NCBI GenBank assembly: GCA_021208645.1 | Contig: JAJOJL010000050.1 | Coordinates: forward strand, 1-64,000 | Direction: 5' to 3' | DNA length: 64,000 nucleotides | DNA from: Bacillus sp. (in: firmicutes) | Lineage (GTDB): Bacteria; Bacillota; Bacilli; Bacillales; Salisediminibacteriaceae | Shown here: positions 19,148-29,534 of the stretch, piece after piece | Numbering within the stretch: the stretch's first letter is position 1 | How the letters are laid out: each line of letters begins with the position of its first letter | Made by a program: the position numbers and the translations under genes | The notes under the pieces: generated by a model | The model's input: only the letters and a program-made list of their open reading frames with translations | The model's database searches: none | What the model was told of the DNA's origin: nothing

Positions 19148-20449
19148 ATGGCAGAAAAGGTATCCGTTGGTTTACTTGGCCTTGGGACAGTAGGGAGTGG
19201 CGTGGTCGAAATCATTGACCATCACCAGGATAAACTCATGCATCAAGTTGGTTGCCAAGTGAAAATCACAAAAATATTAGTAAGTGATGTAAACAAAAAG
19301 AGAGATGTATATTTAAACGGGTCTAGGCTGACGACGGACGCCTACGAGATTATTAATGACCCTAATATAGATGTGGTTATTGAAGTAATGGGCGGTGTGG
19401 AAGAAGCACGGGGATATATTCTTGATGCCTTAAAGAACGGAAAGCATGTTGTTACGGCGAACAAAGACCTAATGGCTTTGTATGGAAGCGAGTTGCTGGC
19501 TGCTGCTGTAGAAAATGGCTGTGATTTGTTTTACGAAGCCAGTGTTGCAGGTGGGATTCCTATCTTACGTAGTTTAGTAGAAGGGCTTTCCTCTGATCGT
19601 ATTAAAAAAATGATGGGAATTGTGAACGGAACAACAAATTATATTTTAACGAAAATGTCCCAGGAAGGGCGGGAGTACGAAGAGGTTTTAGCGGAAGCTC
19701 AAGCGCTGGGCTATGCAGAAGCAGATCCTACTTCAGACGTGGAAGGCCTTGATGCTGCAAGAAAAATCGTTATCCTTGGTACACTTGGTTTTTCCATGAA
19801 AATAGATCTTGAGGATGTTCGTGTGGAAGGTATTTCGCAAGTTTCTAAGGAAGACTTGGAATACGGCAAACAGCTTGGCTATGAAATGAAGCTAATTGGC
19901 CTGGCTAATCGCACTGGCGATAAAGTGGAAATTAGCGTTCAGCCAACCTTCGTACCTGTGAGTCACCCCCTTGCGTCCGTCCATAATGAATTTAATGCTG
20001 TTTACGTTTATGGGGAGGCAGTCGGTGAGACCATGTTTTACGGTCCTGGGGCAGGAAAGCTGCCAACTGCCACCGCTGTCGTTTCCGATTTGGTAGAGGT
20101 TGTGAAGAACATGCGCCTAGGTGTCAACGGCAACAGCTTTATTTTGCCACAGTTTGAGAAAAAGTTGAAAACTGCTGACGAGATTACGGCGAAATACTTT
20201 TTGCGAATACACGCAACGGATCAACCTGGCACTTTTGCCGCGTTAACGAAATTGTTTGCGGAGGAGAAGGTGAGTTTAGAAAAGATTTTACAACTCCCTA
20301 TGAAAAATAAAGAGGCAGCAGAGATCATCATCGTTACCCACCAAGCAACGAAGCGTGCCTATGACAATGTGGTTAGTAGATTACGAGATTTAGAAGTGGT
20401 GGATCAATTAGCAAGTAGCTACCGTGTAGAAGGAGAGGATGTTTCATGA
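19148..20449 (+). CDS. hom: homoserine dehydrogenase
   Basis: 433 aa. Reduces aspartate semialdehyde to homoserine with NAD(P)H, the branch step to threonine and methionine. N-terminal Rossmann [13 protein letters not shown], central ANKDLMA and GIPILRSL...NGTTNYIL motifs, and a C-terminal ACT domain beginning near [19 protein letters not shown] for threonine feedback. Strong GAGAGGGAGAGAG ribosome site. Overlaps thrC by 4 bp (ATGA). Confidence 0.97.
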   Translation: MAEKVSVGLLGLGTVGSGVVEIIDHHQDKLMHQVGCQVKITKILVSDVNKKRDVYLNGSRLTTDAYEIINDPNIDVVIEVMGGVEEARGYILDALKNGKHVVTANKDLMALYGSELLAAAVENGCDLFYEASVAGGIPILRSLVEGLSSDRIKKMMGIVNGTTNYILTKMSQEGREYEEVLAEAQALGYAEADPTSDVEGLDAARKIVILGTLGFSMKIDLEDVRVEGISQVSKEDLEYGKQLGYEMKLIGLANRTGDKVEISVQPTFVPVSHPLASVHNEFNAVYVYGEAVGETMFYGPGAGKLPTATAVVSDLVEVVKNMRLGVNGNSFILPQFEKKLKTADEITAKYFLRIHATDQPGTFAALTKLFAEEKVSLEKILQLPMKNKEAAEIIIVTHQATKRAYDNVVSRLRDLEVVDQLASSYRVEGEDVS

Positions 20450-21510
20450 GATGGCGGGGGTTATTACAGGAGTATAGGGAATTTTTGCCAGTAACGGAGG
20501 CCACTCCCCTCGTTTCCTTACAGGAAGGAAATACGCCACTCGTTTTTTTAGAGAGGCTGTCAGAAGCGTGGGGAATTGAGCTTTATGCTAAATACGATGG
20601 GGCCAACCCGACTGGCTCCTTTAAGGACCGGGGAATGGTGATGGCAGTGGCGAAAGCGAAGGAGGCCGGGAGCGAAGCGATTATGTGTGCCTCCACTGGG
20701 AACACTTCCGCTTCTGCTGCAGCCTACGCTGCTCGTGCAGGCTTGCGGTGTGTCGTCGTTATTCCTGATGGAAAAATCGCAATGGGAAAGTTGGCACAGG
20801 CGGTCATGTACGGGGCAGAAATTTATGCCATAAAAGGGAATTTTGACAATGCTTTGGCGATGGTTCGAAAGTTGAGTGAAGTAGCACCCATTACGCTGGT
20901 GAACTCCGTTAACCCTTTTAGGATCGAAGGGCAAAAAACAGCAGCCTTTGAGGTGTGTGACCAGTTGGGGGGCGTTGCACCGGATGTGTTGGCATTGCCT
21001 GTGGGGAATGCCGGTAACATTACGGCATATTGGAAAGGTTTTAAGGAATATGACGTTGTGAAGGGCTCTGGTCTGCCGGAAATGCGTGGCTTTGAAGCGG
21101 AAGGGGCGGCGGCAATTGTGCGCGGTGCTGTTATTGAGGAGCCGGAAACGGTGGCAACAGCGATCCGGATTGGTAACCCTGCCAGTTGGAAAACTGCTGT
21201 TGCGGCAGCAGATGAATCTGGAGGCATGATCGATGAAGTTAGTGATAAGGAAATTTTAGAAGCTTATAAATTGTTGGCTCGGTCGGAAGGTGTTTTTGCA
21301 GAACCTGCATCATGCGCTTCCATTGCCGGTGTTTACAAACAGGTTTTATCAGGGGAAATCAAAAAAGGTTCCCGGATCGTTGCCGTGTTAACGGGGAATG
21401 GCTTAAAGGATCCAAATTGCGCCATTGACTCGGTTGGCGTGAAGCCGGTGGTACTGCCGAACGAGGAAGAGGCGGTTTTCGATCATATATTGGGGCGTGT
21501 GAAACAATGA
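20446..21510 (+). CDS. thrC: threonine synthase
   Basis: 354 aa PLP enzyme converting O-phosphohomoserine to threonine. The PLP lysine is in [11 protein letters not shown], followed by [19 protein letters not shown] and the phosphate-binding [12 protein letters not shown] loop. Short ~350-residue form typical of Bacillus. Translationally coupled on both sides: ATGA overlap with hom and 4-bp overlap with thrB. Confidence 0.97.
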   Translation: MRWRGLLQEYREFLPVTEATPLVSLQEGNTPLVFLERLSEAWGIELYAKYDGANPTGSFKDRGMVMAVAKAKEAGSEAIMCASTGNTSASAAAYAARAGLRCVVVIPDGKIAMGKLAQAVMYGAEIYAIKGNFDNALAMVRKLSEVAPITLVNSVNPFRIEGQKTAAFEVCDQLGGVAPDVLALPVGNAGNITAYWKGFKEYDVVKGSGLPEMRGFEAEGAAAIVRGAVIEEPETVATAIRIGNPASWKTAVAAADESGGMIDEVSDKEILEAYKLLARSEGVFAEPASCASIAGVYKQVLSGEIKKGSRIVAVLTGNGLKDPNCAIDSVGVKPVVLPNEEEAVFDHILGRVKQ

Positions 21511-22547
21511 ACCGGGGGCAAGGACGAGGCGTGGCGTTTACAATTACCGTTCCTGGTAGTACAGCCAACTTAGGCCCTGGCTTTGATTCGGTGGGTTTGG
21601 CGGTAGATCGTTATTTAACGTTGCACGTGGAAAGAGCTGATCAGTGGCGATTTATTCCGTTGTCGGCAGGTTTGGCAGGGGTACCGTCTGGGAAGGAAAA
21701 TCTCGTTTATGAGGTGGTGGCGGCTGTTGCTAAGGAGTATGGCGGTGGAGCTTCGTTGCCCCCTTGTGAGGTGCGAATGGAAAGTGAAATTCCCATGTCC
21801 CGTGGCCTCGGCAGTAGCGCCTCTGCCATCGTGGCAGGTGTTGAATTAGCTAACGAGCTGTTAGGTCTGGAATTATCTGCATCGGAAAAAGTGAGGTTTG
21901 CAAGTTTATGGGAGGGCCACCCTGACAATGTGGCTGCCTCTATATATGGTGGGTTGGTCATTGGCAGCCATCGGGAAGATGGAACGGATCTTGTGTTTGG
22001 CGGCTATCCAGAGGTAGAAATGGTGGCGGTGGTGCCTAGGTACGAACTGAAAACCTCCGCTTCAAGGGGGCTCTTGCCTGATCAGATTGGGTTGAAAGAT
22101 GCAGTTCAAGCCAGTAGTGTTAGTAATGTGTTGGTTGCGTCGTTATTGCAAGGTCGTTGGGATATTGTCGGTAAAATGATGAGCCGGGATTTATTTCATC
22201 AACCTTATCGGGTGGGAGTTATTCCAGAGTTGAAGTTGGCGATGGAGATTGTTGAGTTGGTTCGTGGCGAAGGCTGTGGTAAGGCTGGTGTCGATGAGGT
22301 GAGTTCTGCGACAGGGGATTTTGCGGTGAATGCACATCGGGATACACTTCGAGGGCTACCTATTTACGGTGTTGCTTTAAGTGGGGCTGGACCGGTTGTA
22401 ATGTTTTTTGCCCCTACTGGAGAAGGGCAGAAAGTCAAGGAAGCTTTAGAGAGCGTTGGAGTTTATGGTGAACATGACTTGGAGGTTCTAAAGGTAGACA
22501 GAAAAGGGGTTTCGGTAAATTTAATTGTAACTTCGGCGGAAGCTTAA
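21507..22547 (+). CDS. thrB: homoserine kinase, with an internal insertion
   Basis: GHMP kinase phosphorylating homoserine. Motifs [17 protein letters not shown] at the N-terminus and [16 protein letters not shown] (phosphate loop). At 346 aa it is about 30-35 residues longer than usual; the extra part is mostly [19 protein letters not shown] and following residues before the conserved [10 protein letters not shown] motif. A GTG at 21531 could be an alternative start, but the ATG overlapping thrC is preferred. Last gene of the threonine operon; convergent with glnS. Confidence 0.95.
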   Translation: MNRGQGRGVAFTITVPGSTANLGPGFDSVGLAVDRYLTLHVERADQWRFIPLSAGLAGVPSGKENLVYEVVAAVAKEYGGGASLPPCEVRMESEIPMSRGLGSSASAIVAGVELANELLGLELSASEKVRFASLWEGHPDNVAASIYGGLVIGSHREDGTDLVFGGYPEVEMVAVVPRYELKTSASRGLLPDQIGLKDAVQASSVSNVLVASLLQGRWDIVGKMMSRDLFHQPYRVGVIPELKLAMEIVELVRGEGCGKAGVDEVSSATGDFAVNAHRDTLRGLPIYGVALSGAGPVVMFFAPTGEGQKVKEALESVGVYGEHDLEVLKVDRKGVSVNLIVTSAEA

Positions 22548-22619
22548 TTACCTTAGGCTTACGCCTTTTTGGTTTTTGTAGGTTTTGTGTTGAGGGAGGA
22601 GGCTGTTATTGCTGGGGGC

Positions 22620-22750
22620 TATTCGACGCCCAAATGCGGAATTGAGCGCTTCTATACCGCTTTTCGCGACGGTTCCATCCTCCAAATGCGGAATTGAACT
22701 CCCTTATCCCGCCCTTCTCCCCAATTCCATCATCCAAGAATTCAATTGAT
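22620..22750. repeat. tandem array R4, 52-53 bp period
   Basis: CCAAATGCGGAATTGA at 22629 and 22682, with a diverged CCAAGAATTCAATTG at 22734; distances 53 and 52. Lies between convergent thrB and glnS. The sequence is unrelated to the other arrays. Confidence 0.8.
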
Positions 22751-22764
22751 TCCCTCCACAAATA

Positions 22765-22787
22765 GGGCTGCCGGCAAGCGGCAGCCC
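22765..22787 (-). terminator. hairpin after glnS
   Basis: Perfect GGGCTGCCG - GCAAG - CGGCAGCCC stem 13 bp beyond the glnS stop; weak T tail, so possibly a convergent-gene stopper. Confidence 0.65.
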
Positions 22788-22799
22788 CACAACACACTT

Positions 22800-24456
22800 T
22801 TATAACTTAAACGAGCTCTTCAGCTCTACAATTCGGTTAAACACAAGCTTACCGCCGTCAGCAACAGCACCTGACATCTTAGGATCCACATTAAAGTACC
22901 CGTGACGGAAGAACTGGAACTTGTCACCGCCCTTAGCATCGACCATGTTGGGCTCCACAAACCCTTTGCCACTTCCAACGACTCAGGATTGATCTTATCT
23001 AGGAAATCGTCCCCGCCCTTTTCATCCAAAATCAAGGAATCATACAAGCGAATTCCGCTTCCTTCGCCTGCGTTGCTTCCACCCAATGCAACGTCCCTTT
23101 CACCTTTCGGCCAGTAAAGCCAGTACCACTCTTCGTTTCTGGGTCGTACGTACAACGCAATTCAACTACATTGCCTTCTACATCCTTAATGACCTCATTA
23201 CACTTAATGAAGTAAGCATGCTTCAAACGAACCTCATTTCCTGGGAACAGACGGAAATATTTTTTTGGCGGATTCTCCATGAAATCGCTTTGCTCAATGT
23301 AAATTTCGCGGCCAAATGGAATTTTTCGCATACCCATCTCTTCGTTCTCAGGGTTCACTTCCGCATCAAGCCACTCCACTTCCCCTTCAGGATAGTTCGT
23401 AATAACCACCTTTAACGGATGCAACACAGACATGGTACGCGGTGCCTTCATCTTCAAGTCTTCACGGATGAAATGCTCCAGCATACGCACATCTACCGTA
23501 TTATCAGATCGAGCAACACCAATCTCACGGCAGAACTGCTTGATCGCTTCTGCAGTAAAGCCACGGCGACGCATTCCAGAAATAGTCGGCATACGGGGAT
23601 CATCCCAGCCATCAACATAGCTTTCGTCCACAAGCAATTTCAACTTCCGCTTACTCATAATCGTATTCGTTAAGTTCAAGCGAGCAAACTCAATTTGCCG
23701 AGGTGTCGCTTCCATCTCACACTGCTCCACGACCCAATTATAAAATGGGCGTTGATCCTCAAACTCCAACGTACATATAGAGTGGGTCACCCCTTCAATG
23801 GCATCCTCTAACGGATGAGCAAAGGCGTACATAGGATAAATGCACCACTTGTCTCCCGTATTATGATGGGTCGCATGGGAAATCCGATAAATCACCGGAT
23901 CACGCATATTAATGTTCGGCGATCCCATATCGATTTTTGCCCGAAGAACCTTCTCTCCGTTCCCAAACTCACCGTCACGCATGCGCTCAAACAAATCAAG
24001 ATTCTCCTCCACGGAGCGATCACGATGCGGGCTCTCTTTCCCAGGCTCCTTCAACGTCCCCCGGTAGGCACGAATCTCCTCTTGCGAAAGATCATCCACA
24101 TAGGCCAAGCCCTTCTTGATCAAAAGCACCGCCCGCGCGTACATCTCATCGAAGTAATCGGAGGCAAAATGCAAGCCGTCCCACTCATAACCAAGCCACT
24201 CAATATCCTCTTTGATGGAATGGACGAACTCCGTATCCTCCTTCACCGGATTCGTATCATCAAAACGAAGATTCGTACGGCCGCCAAACTCATCGGCCAA
24301 CTCAAAATTCAGGACAATCGACTTCGCATGCCCAATATGTAAATACCCATTCGGCTCTGGCGGAAATCGGGTCACAATCTCCTCATGCTTCCCCTCAGCC
24401 AAATCCTCCCGTACAATATGCTTAATAAAATTCGAAGAACTATTTACCTCACTCAT
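22800..24456 (-). CDS. glnS: glutaminyl-tRNA synthetase, two frame breaks near the C-terminus
   Basis: Charges tRNA-Gln directly. About 552 aa after repair. Class I signatures [18 protein letters not shown] (HIGH) and [11 protein letters not shown] (KMSKS equivalent); [15 protein letters not shown]-like block [20 protein letters not shown] is typical GlnRS. The track ORF stops at 23032 because a base is missing near 23052-23057 (should continue ...[12 protein letters not shown]), and a second missing base near 22961-22966 hides the real C-terminus ([23 protein letters not shown]). GlnRS is uncommon in Bacillota, which usually use GatCAB. Confidence 0.93.
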
Positions 24457-24933
24457 CAGTCAATCCAACCTTTCTCAAACAAACACATTTATATGTTGTT
24501 ATATCATAAAAATCTTATTATATCTATTAAACATAGACAAAACCACTTTTTCTTTTGGAAAACATCATTACCGCTTACCCTACCTTTGTTTTTCCAAAAA
24601 TAAACCTGACTCCCTAGCACGTTCATCCGCAAACCACCTAAGAACAGTATAGGTGCAAATGAGCTGCAGTTATTCACAGGAAACCATAAAAGCAAAGAAT
24701 TCTCCCTATTCGTAAAAATGTCAGACAACTTTGTCAATATTGTGTCTGAGTAAGATCCAATACGAATTATTCATTCCCATTTAGTATAATAGAAGTATAT
24801 AAATATAGCCCTCCCTTCTATCTTTATTTAAAAGGGAATTTTTGAGTTTCTAGTCTTAAATGTCTAATTATGTGCGTTCCAATTATTATTGTTATATATT
24901 TACGTTTTCTCTCCAAGAAGGAGGCGGCAAATC
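24457..24933. other. divergent spacer glnS / diguanylate cyclase
   Basis: 477 bp carrying the outward promoters. An inverted repeat TCAGACA-15 nt-TGTCTGA lies at 24721-24749, upstream of a TATAAT at 24785; no good -35 is seen. No array or element recognised. Confidence 0.45.
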
Positions 24934-26127
24934 ATGAATGAGACCATCGAGTTAAAAGGTTTTTTCAATGTAAACCAAAGCGTCACAAAAGAAATCAAAG
25001 AAAAGAATGTATGGCGAATCTTTTATTTGTCTGGAATTATGACAATCGTCCACATTGCTTATATCCTTTCATTTTCCTTCAATCAACCTACCATGGAAAG
25101 TACCTACCTTGAAAACTGGGCTCAGTTTGTGATTTTGTCCCATTCTATTATGTTAGTCGTCGTTATTTTTCTATGCTTTCTATCTTTTTATATGTTAAAA
25201 AAGAAAAAAACAACTAGTTTCTTCACGTTGATAATGACAGAAGTAACAGCTATTTTATATTTACTTTTTGGTGTTAGTGTAACCGCCGCATCACAAGGAG
25301 CAATCTCTAGCGTTACACCGTTTCTCCTAACGGCTATTGGCGTTTCCGCAATCCTACTTATCCCGCCATTTGTAGTTCTAATAAACTTTTCCATTATTTA
25401 TGTTATTTTTTATGTAACTATTGATGCCTATCAGTTAGCTCCAGAGATCATTCTTTCTTCACACTTAAACGCTTTTACAAGTGTAGCCATCAGTATTGGA
25501 CTGGCCCATGTTTTATGGAAAAACGTAGTTACGCAAATGGAACAAAGACATAAAATTGAAAAACAGCATGAAGTGTTAGAAGCAGCAAATAAGCGCTTGG
25601 ATTTTTTAGTGACGTATGACCCCCTTACAAAATTGTATAACCGGATGAAGTTCATGGACATTGTTAACGGGGAAATTTCTAACATGAAGAGGAATGGCTA
25701 TGAAGGAAGTATTATTATCTTTGATCTAGACAATTTCAAAAATATTAATGATCAGTTTGGCCATCCCATAGGTGACAAGGTTCTTCAGGAGGTTGGTCAA
25801 ATTATTATTAATAATATTGGTGAGAAAGATTCGGCCGCTAGACTAGGTGGAGAAGAATTTATTATTTTATTACGACAACAATCGGTCGAAGAAAGCGTAA
25901 TTACAGCTAATCGACTTAGGGAAAAAATCGCAACATTACCTTTGAAGACAGAGACGGATGCTACTGTGCAAGTTACGGCCAGTTTCGGTGTCGCTCCTTT
26001 TATCCCTACAGGAGACGACCCTTTTCAAACAAGCTACAGCGAAGCAGACAGGGTTATGTATATTGCTAAGACTCAAGGTGGTAATAGGGTTGAAGCAATA
26101 CCATTTATTTTGACACCTTCTTCCTAG
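24934..26127 (+). CDS. membrane-bound diguanylate cyclase (GGDEF)
   Basis: 397 aa. About six transmembrane helices occupy residues 30-195, then a short coiled linker, then a GGDEF domain starting at LVTYDPLTKLYNRMKF. The catalytic motif is RLGGEEF, and DLDNFKNINDQFGHPIGDKVL holds the metal/GTP contacts, so it should be active. The position of the inhibitory RxxD site reads GEKD, so feedback inhibition may be lost. Start moved from the track TTG to ATG 24934, seven bases after AGGAGGCGG. Confidence 0.92.
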   Translation: MNETIELKGFFNVNQSVTKEIKEKNVWRIFYLSGIMTIVHIAYILSFSFNQPTMESTYLENWAQFVILSHSIMLVVVIFLCFLSFYMLKKKKTTSFFTLIMTEVTAILYLLFGVSVTAASQGAISSVTPFLLTAIGVSAILLIPPFVVLINFSIIYVIFYVTIDAYQLAPEIILSSHLNAFTSVAISIGLAHVLWKNVVTQMEQRHKIEKQHEVLEAANKRLDFLVTYDPLTKLYNRMKFMDIVNGEISNMKRNGYEGSIIIFDLDNFKNINDQFGHPIGDKVLQEVGQIIINNIGEKDSAARLGGEEFIILLRQQSVEESVITANRLREKIATLPLKTETDATVQVTASFGVAPFIPTGDDPFQTSYSEADRVMYIAKTQGGNRVEAIPFILTPSS

Positions 26128-26139
26128 AAGGTGTTTTTT
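26113..26139 (+). terminator. terminator overlapping the diguanylate cyclase stop
   Basis: ACACCTTCT-TCCT-AGAAGGTGTTTTTT; the stem includes the last codons of the gene. Confidence 0.85.
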
Positions 26140-26270
26140 GTTTGGTTGCGTTTCCTATACTAAGTTTCCTTTACTGTTGTTTACCCCTCCAACTTACCCC
26201 TGCTTTTTTCCAGTCATGATTCCTCTTGTAGCACATATATTTTATAGTCATGACTATGGAGGTGTTGATA

Positions 26271-27080
26271 TTGGCTAAAACCTTTCGTGATGAAGCATTA
26301 TTTGAATTGAATTTTTGGCTGCAAGTGTTAGGTGATCATGGGAGATTTATTTATGATTCCTTATCGCCTGGTGAAACGGAATATGTAGAGACGGCAGACT
26401 ATTTTATAAAAAAATATGATTCGATGCTAGCTGAAGCACGGCAAGGTCCTGTTGGAGAAAACTTGATGTCACTACTGAAACGGGCGAATGAAACTACCCA
26501 TGAACTTAGAAAATTAAAGCTGGCAATCATTCGTGAGCAATTAACTGGCAACATAAAAATCACTCTCCCACCTACGTTTTTGAATCATATGGTGAATGAG
26601 TTAGAAGAGGCATTGAGGTTGTTTTCCTTTCTCGTGAAGGGAGAAATTCCCGAGGAGGTACACCCGCTCCATCACGATTTAGTTTGGCTGTTAGATGCAG
26701 CCGGACACGCTGGTGCCATTAACGACAATTTAGACCATGTGGAAGCTGAACTTAAAGAAAAAAGTCACAAATTTACGAAGGAGTGGGAAGACTTTTACTT
26801 TAAAGCAGTTGAACTGGCTGGCTACTTACGGGCCAATGTGACGTATTTCCCTGCTCTATCCAAGTTCCATAAAGATATTGAGTTGGAAATGGAAATTTTT
26901 AAAACTTTTCTGCGGGAACTGGAGGAAATGCGGTTGAATAAGGAAGCGTTAGGTGTCCTTTCACCCTTAATGGCTGATCATATGGCCAGGGAAGAGTGTT
27001 ATTACTTAATGAAACTCGCTGAAACTACGGAGCTTAAGCCGCCAAAGTGTGACCCGACAAAACCTCGGACGGAAGTGTAA
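26271..27080 (+). CDS. DUF2935 family protein (paralogue 2)
   Basis: 269 aa from a TTG start at 26271, chosen because GGAGGTG stands seven bases upstream (the track start at 26250 lies before it). Same design as paralogue 1: N-terminal FELNFWLQVLGDHGRFIYDSLSPGETEYVE, central DAAGHAGAINDNLDHVEAEL, and C-terminal DHMAREECYYLMKLAETTELKPPKCDP. Shared positions with paralogue 1 include LSPTETEYVE/LSPGETEYVE and the closing Cys-Tyr-x-Leu. Likely a helical, metal-binding protein by pattern; function unknown. Confidence 0.85.
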   Translation: MAKTFRDEALFELNFWLQVLGDHGRFIYDSLSPGETEYVETADYFIKKYDSMLAEARQGPVGENLMSLLKRANETTHELRKLKLAIIREQLTGNIKITLPPTFLNHMVNELEEALRLFSFLVKGEIPEEVHPLHHDLVWLLDAAGHAGAINDNLDHVEAELKEKSHKFTKEWEDFYFKAVELAGYLRANVTYFPALSKFHKDIELEMEIFKTFLRELEEMRLNKEALGVLSPLMADHMAREECYYLMKLAETTELKPPKCDPTKPRTEV

Positions 27081-27131
27081 GGCAAGGTTATTTGTTGACG
27101 CTCATTGTATATCGCTTAATGACAATTGATG

Positions 27132-27164
27132 AGATTGCCTAGATTGCTTTGGGCAATCTTTTTT
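27132..27164 (+). terminator. terminator of DUF2935 paralogue 2
   Basis: AGATTGCC...GGGCAATCTTTTTTG, 52 bp past the stop. Confidence 0.8.
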
Positions 27165-27179
27165 GTTGTAGTCTGGGAG

Positions 27180-27360
27180 GTGGGGTTTGAGTACGACGTG
27201 TAATTTGCGATTAAATTAGTTTGGCTTTGCAATTTTTGCTTTAAGACACAAAATTGGCGATTTGACTTTGTTTCACGTCGTAATCTCAGCTTTACGACGT
27301 ATAATCAGATTCTTCGGTTTGGTTTCGCGTCGTAATCGAGCATCCACGATACATTCCTCG
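27180..27360. repeat. tandem array R5, ~52 bp period, hairpin units
   Basis: TTTCNCGTCGTAATC at 27271 and 27323 (52 bp apart); the paired half TACGACGTRTAAT appears at about 27192, 27242 (decayed) and 27293. One unit folds perfectly: ACGTCGTAA-TCTCAGC-TTACGACGT. Lies between the DUF2935 gene and the cytochrome gene, past the terminator. Confidence 0.8.
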
Positions 27361-27466
27361 CACTACGACTATCTTTTGACATTCCTTCTCCCCCCCCTTT
27401 CTTTTGCATAATTTGTGATGATTGGCAGAAATTATGAACAATCAATGCAGAAAGGGGTATGGGAAC

Positions 27467-29416
27467 ATGAAAAAACGTTGGTGGATAATTGGCGGAGTCC
27501 TTGTCGCTCTTCTGATTGCCATTTTTACGGTTGAATTTGAGTATGCTTATGTCCCTGAGCAAGAGGATCTTCTCAATGATATTTACGACTCCTTTAGGGG
27601 TTATGACCTATGGGGCGAACGAATTCCAATGGACACAGCGAACAACATGATTCATTCCAAAATTAAAAGTCATTCCCTGTCCCCTGACGAAGGGGCTGTT
27701 CGTGTGGATGACGAGTTCCTAGCGTTTGGCCGAGACCAGTTTTACCGAGAAACCTTTAATAACGAGGAGTATTTAACAGAAATTCTTGGTGTGCTAGATG
27801 GAGGGATAACCCTTCCCGCCATGACAATGGCGATTTTAAAGCAAAAGCTGTCTGGAGAGCCTACAAGCAATCTTAAAGTAAAGCTTGCCAAAGATGTGAC
27901 GATTGGTGATCGAGTTTTAAAAAAAGGAGAAGTGATTGATACGGGGCTCGATTTACCGAAAGGGGCCTTAGCTCCTATCGGCATGCCCATCAGCTATGAG
28001 AGTGGCAAAATTCGAACTGGCGTTAGCTGCGCTGCCTGTCATGCGACCATCGATGATCGGTCGGGAAAAATTGTGGAGGGTGCTCCCAATGCAGACTTCG
28101 ATGCTGGCATGCTCTTAGCGTTGGCACCTAACTCGACTGCTTTTTTCCCAAACACAGAAGTGGAAGTGATTGAGAAGTTTGTTAACGACAATTCTGCCTA
28201 CGTGAATGCCAGCGAAGGTGGACAAGAGGCGCTGCCTGACCCTGCAGCCATTGAAGCTGAGGTGGACAAAACGTTGGCCAGCTGGCCGAAAGGGAATTTC
28301 GATTCCACCATCGACCTGGTAAGCAACCCAACACAAATACCAGATTCTTTTACTCTAGAGGACCATCCATACGGCTGGAATGGGTTTGCTGCAGTCGGAC
28401 CATTTCATGGACTAAGTTCATTAAACAACAACGTTCATGCACAAAACTCCGACTTGTTGGCTCAATTCGAACAGAGCAACGAGCTTTTTGACATTGATAA
28501 GGAAGTGTATATAGGAACAATCTTACAAAATGCACCTAACCGAAGGTACAGATATGACCCTGACAGTGGCGAGAAGCCTTCTGAGTTTTTTGCTAGTATT
28601 GACGAAGACCCCGAGGTACCTGGGGTGAATGAGATGGTCAAGCCTCCCCACTTTCCAAACATTTCGTTGTTTTCACCAAACGGGACGGTAGTTAACTCCC
28701 CTGGATTTAAGTTTGCCGAGCAGATTAACGGCATGTCTGCTTTTCAGAATGCGCTACGCCCGCCAATGCCTGAAGAGGTGGATTTAGTCAGTGCGGAGGC
28801 AGGACGGGAAGTGTTTGATCGGGCTGGCTGTTCTTCTTGTCATGCGGGGCCAGGGTATACGAATAACAAAGTGGTGCCTGTAGAGAGAGTAAAGACAGAG
28901 CCATCAAGGGCAAAAGCTTTCGAAGATTCGGTAAAAATGATGGACACCTCCTGGATTTATTCGTTCGATACGCCCGTTCCGATTCCAAAAGGGGCTAAAA
29001 AATTGAAGGTGCCGACGATGCATTTGGAGGAGGAACAATTGCGCCTAGTGCTAGCCCAAGGAAATGAAGGCGGCTACAAGGTGAAAGGCTTGATCGGTTT
29101 AGCTTGGTCTGCACCATATTTGCATGATGGCGGTGTCGCTGTCGGACCAGATTTGGAGAATGATTTAGGCATACCTGGGACACTGCGAAAGGCAGTGAAA
29201 CCGGATCCGGTAAACAGCTTGCGGGCATTGATTGACAGGGAATTAAGGCAAAAGGTGATTGAAGCAAACCGAGCGGATCCTCGTTTGGCCGATGTGCATG
29301 TAACTGGCGAAGGTCATGAGTTCTGGGTCGACGAGCAAGCAGGGTATACGGAAGAAGAAGTAGAAGCGATTATCAATTATTTGATGTCGTTGACGGAGAT
29401 TGAGGATCAGGAGTAA
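27467..29416 (+). CDS. membrane-anchored di-haem cytochrome c (peroxidase/RoxA-like superfamily)
   Basis: 649 aa. N-terminal anchor KKRWWIIGGVLVALLIAIFTV, then an exported domain with two haem c motifs, CAACH (about residue 194) and CSSCH (about residue 464), and the block GLAWSAPYLHDGG, the hallmark of the cytochrome c peroxidase/MauG superfamily. Length and spacing resemble RoxA/LatA-like di-haem dioxygenases more than 320-residue peroxidases. Likely located outside the membrane; electron donor and substrate unknown. Start chosen at ATG 27467 with AAAGGGG upstream instead of the track TTG. Confidence 0.85.
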   Translation: MKKRWWIIGGVLVALLIAIFTVEFEYAYVPEQEDLLNDIYDSFRGYDLWGERIPMDTANNMIHSKIKSHSLSPDEGAVRVDDEFLAFGRDQFYRETFNNEEYLTEILGVLDGGITLPAMTMAILKQKLSGEPTSNLKVKLAKDVTIGDRVLKKGEVIDTGLDLPKGALAPIGMPISYESGKIRTGVSCAACHATIDDRSGKIVEGAPNADFDAGMLLALAPNSTAFFPNTEVEVIEKFVNDNSAYVNASEGGQEALPDPAAIEAEVDKTLASWPKGNFDSTIDLVSNPTQIPDSFTLEDHPYGWNGFAAVGPFHGLSSLNNNVHAQNSDLLAQFEQSNELFDIDKEVYIGTILQNAPNRRYRYDPDSGEKPSEFFASIDEDPEVPGVNEMVKPPHFPNISLFSPNGTVVNSPGFKFAEQINGMSAFQNALRPPMPEEVDLVSAEAGREVFDRAGCSSCHAGPGYTNNKVVPVERVKTEPSRAKAFEDSVKMMDTSWIYSFDTPVPIPKGAKKLKVPTMHLEEEQLRLVLAQGNEGGYKVKGLIGLAWSAPYLHDGGVAVGPDLENDLGIPGTLRKAVKPDPVNSLRALIDRELRQKVIEANRADPRLADVHVTGEGHEFWVDEQAGYTEEEVEAIINYLMSLTEIEDQE

Positions 29417-29456
29417 GTAACGATTGGCTTGGGGTTGTTGAAAAATGGTAATTAAG

Positions 29457-29483
29457 GAGCTCAGTTTAATGAGCTCTTTTTTT
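29457..29483 (+). terminator. terminator of the cytochrome gene
   Basis: GAGCTCA-6 nt-TGAGCTC followed by seven or more T. Confidence 0.85.
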
Positions 29484-29534
29484 GTTTGTTGGTTTTTGCT
29501 TTTTGGGAAACTCGTTTCTGTGATTTCATCATGC

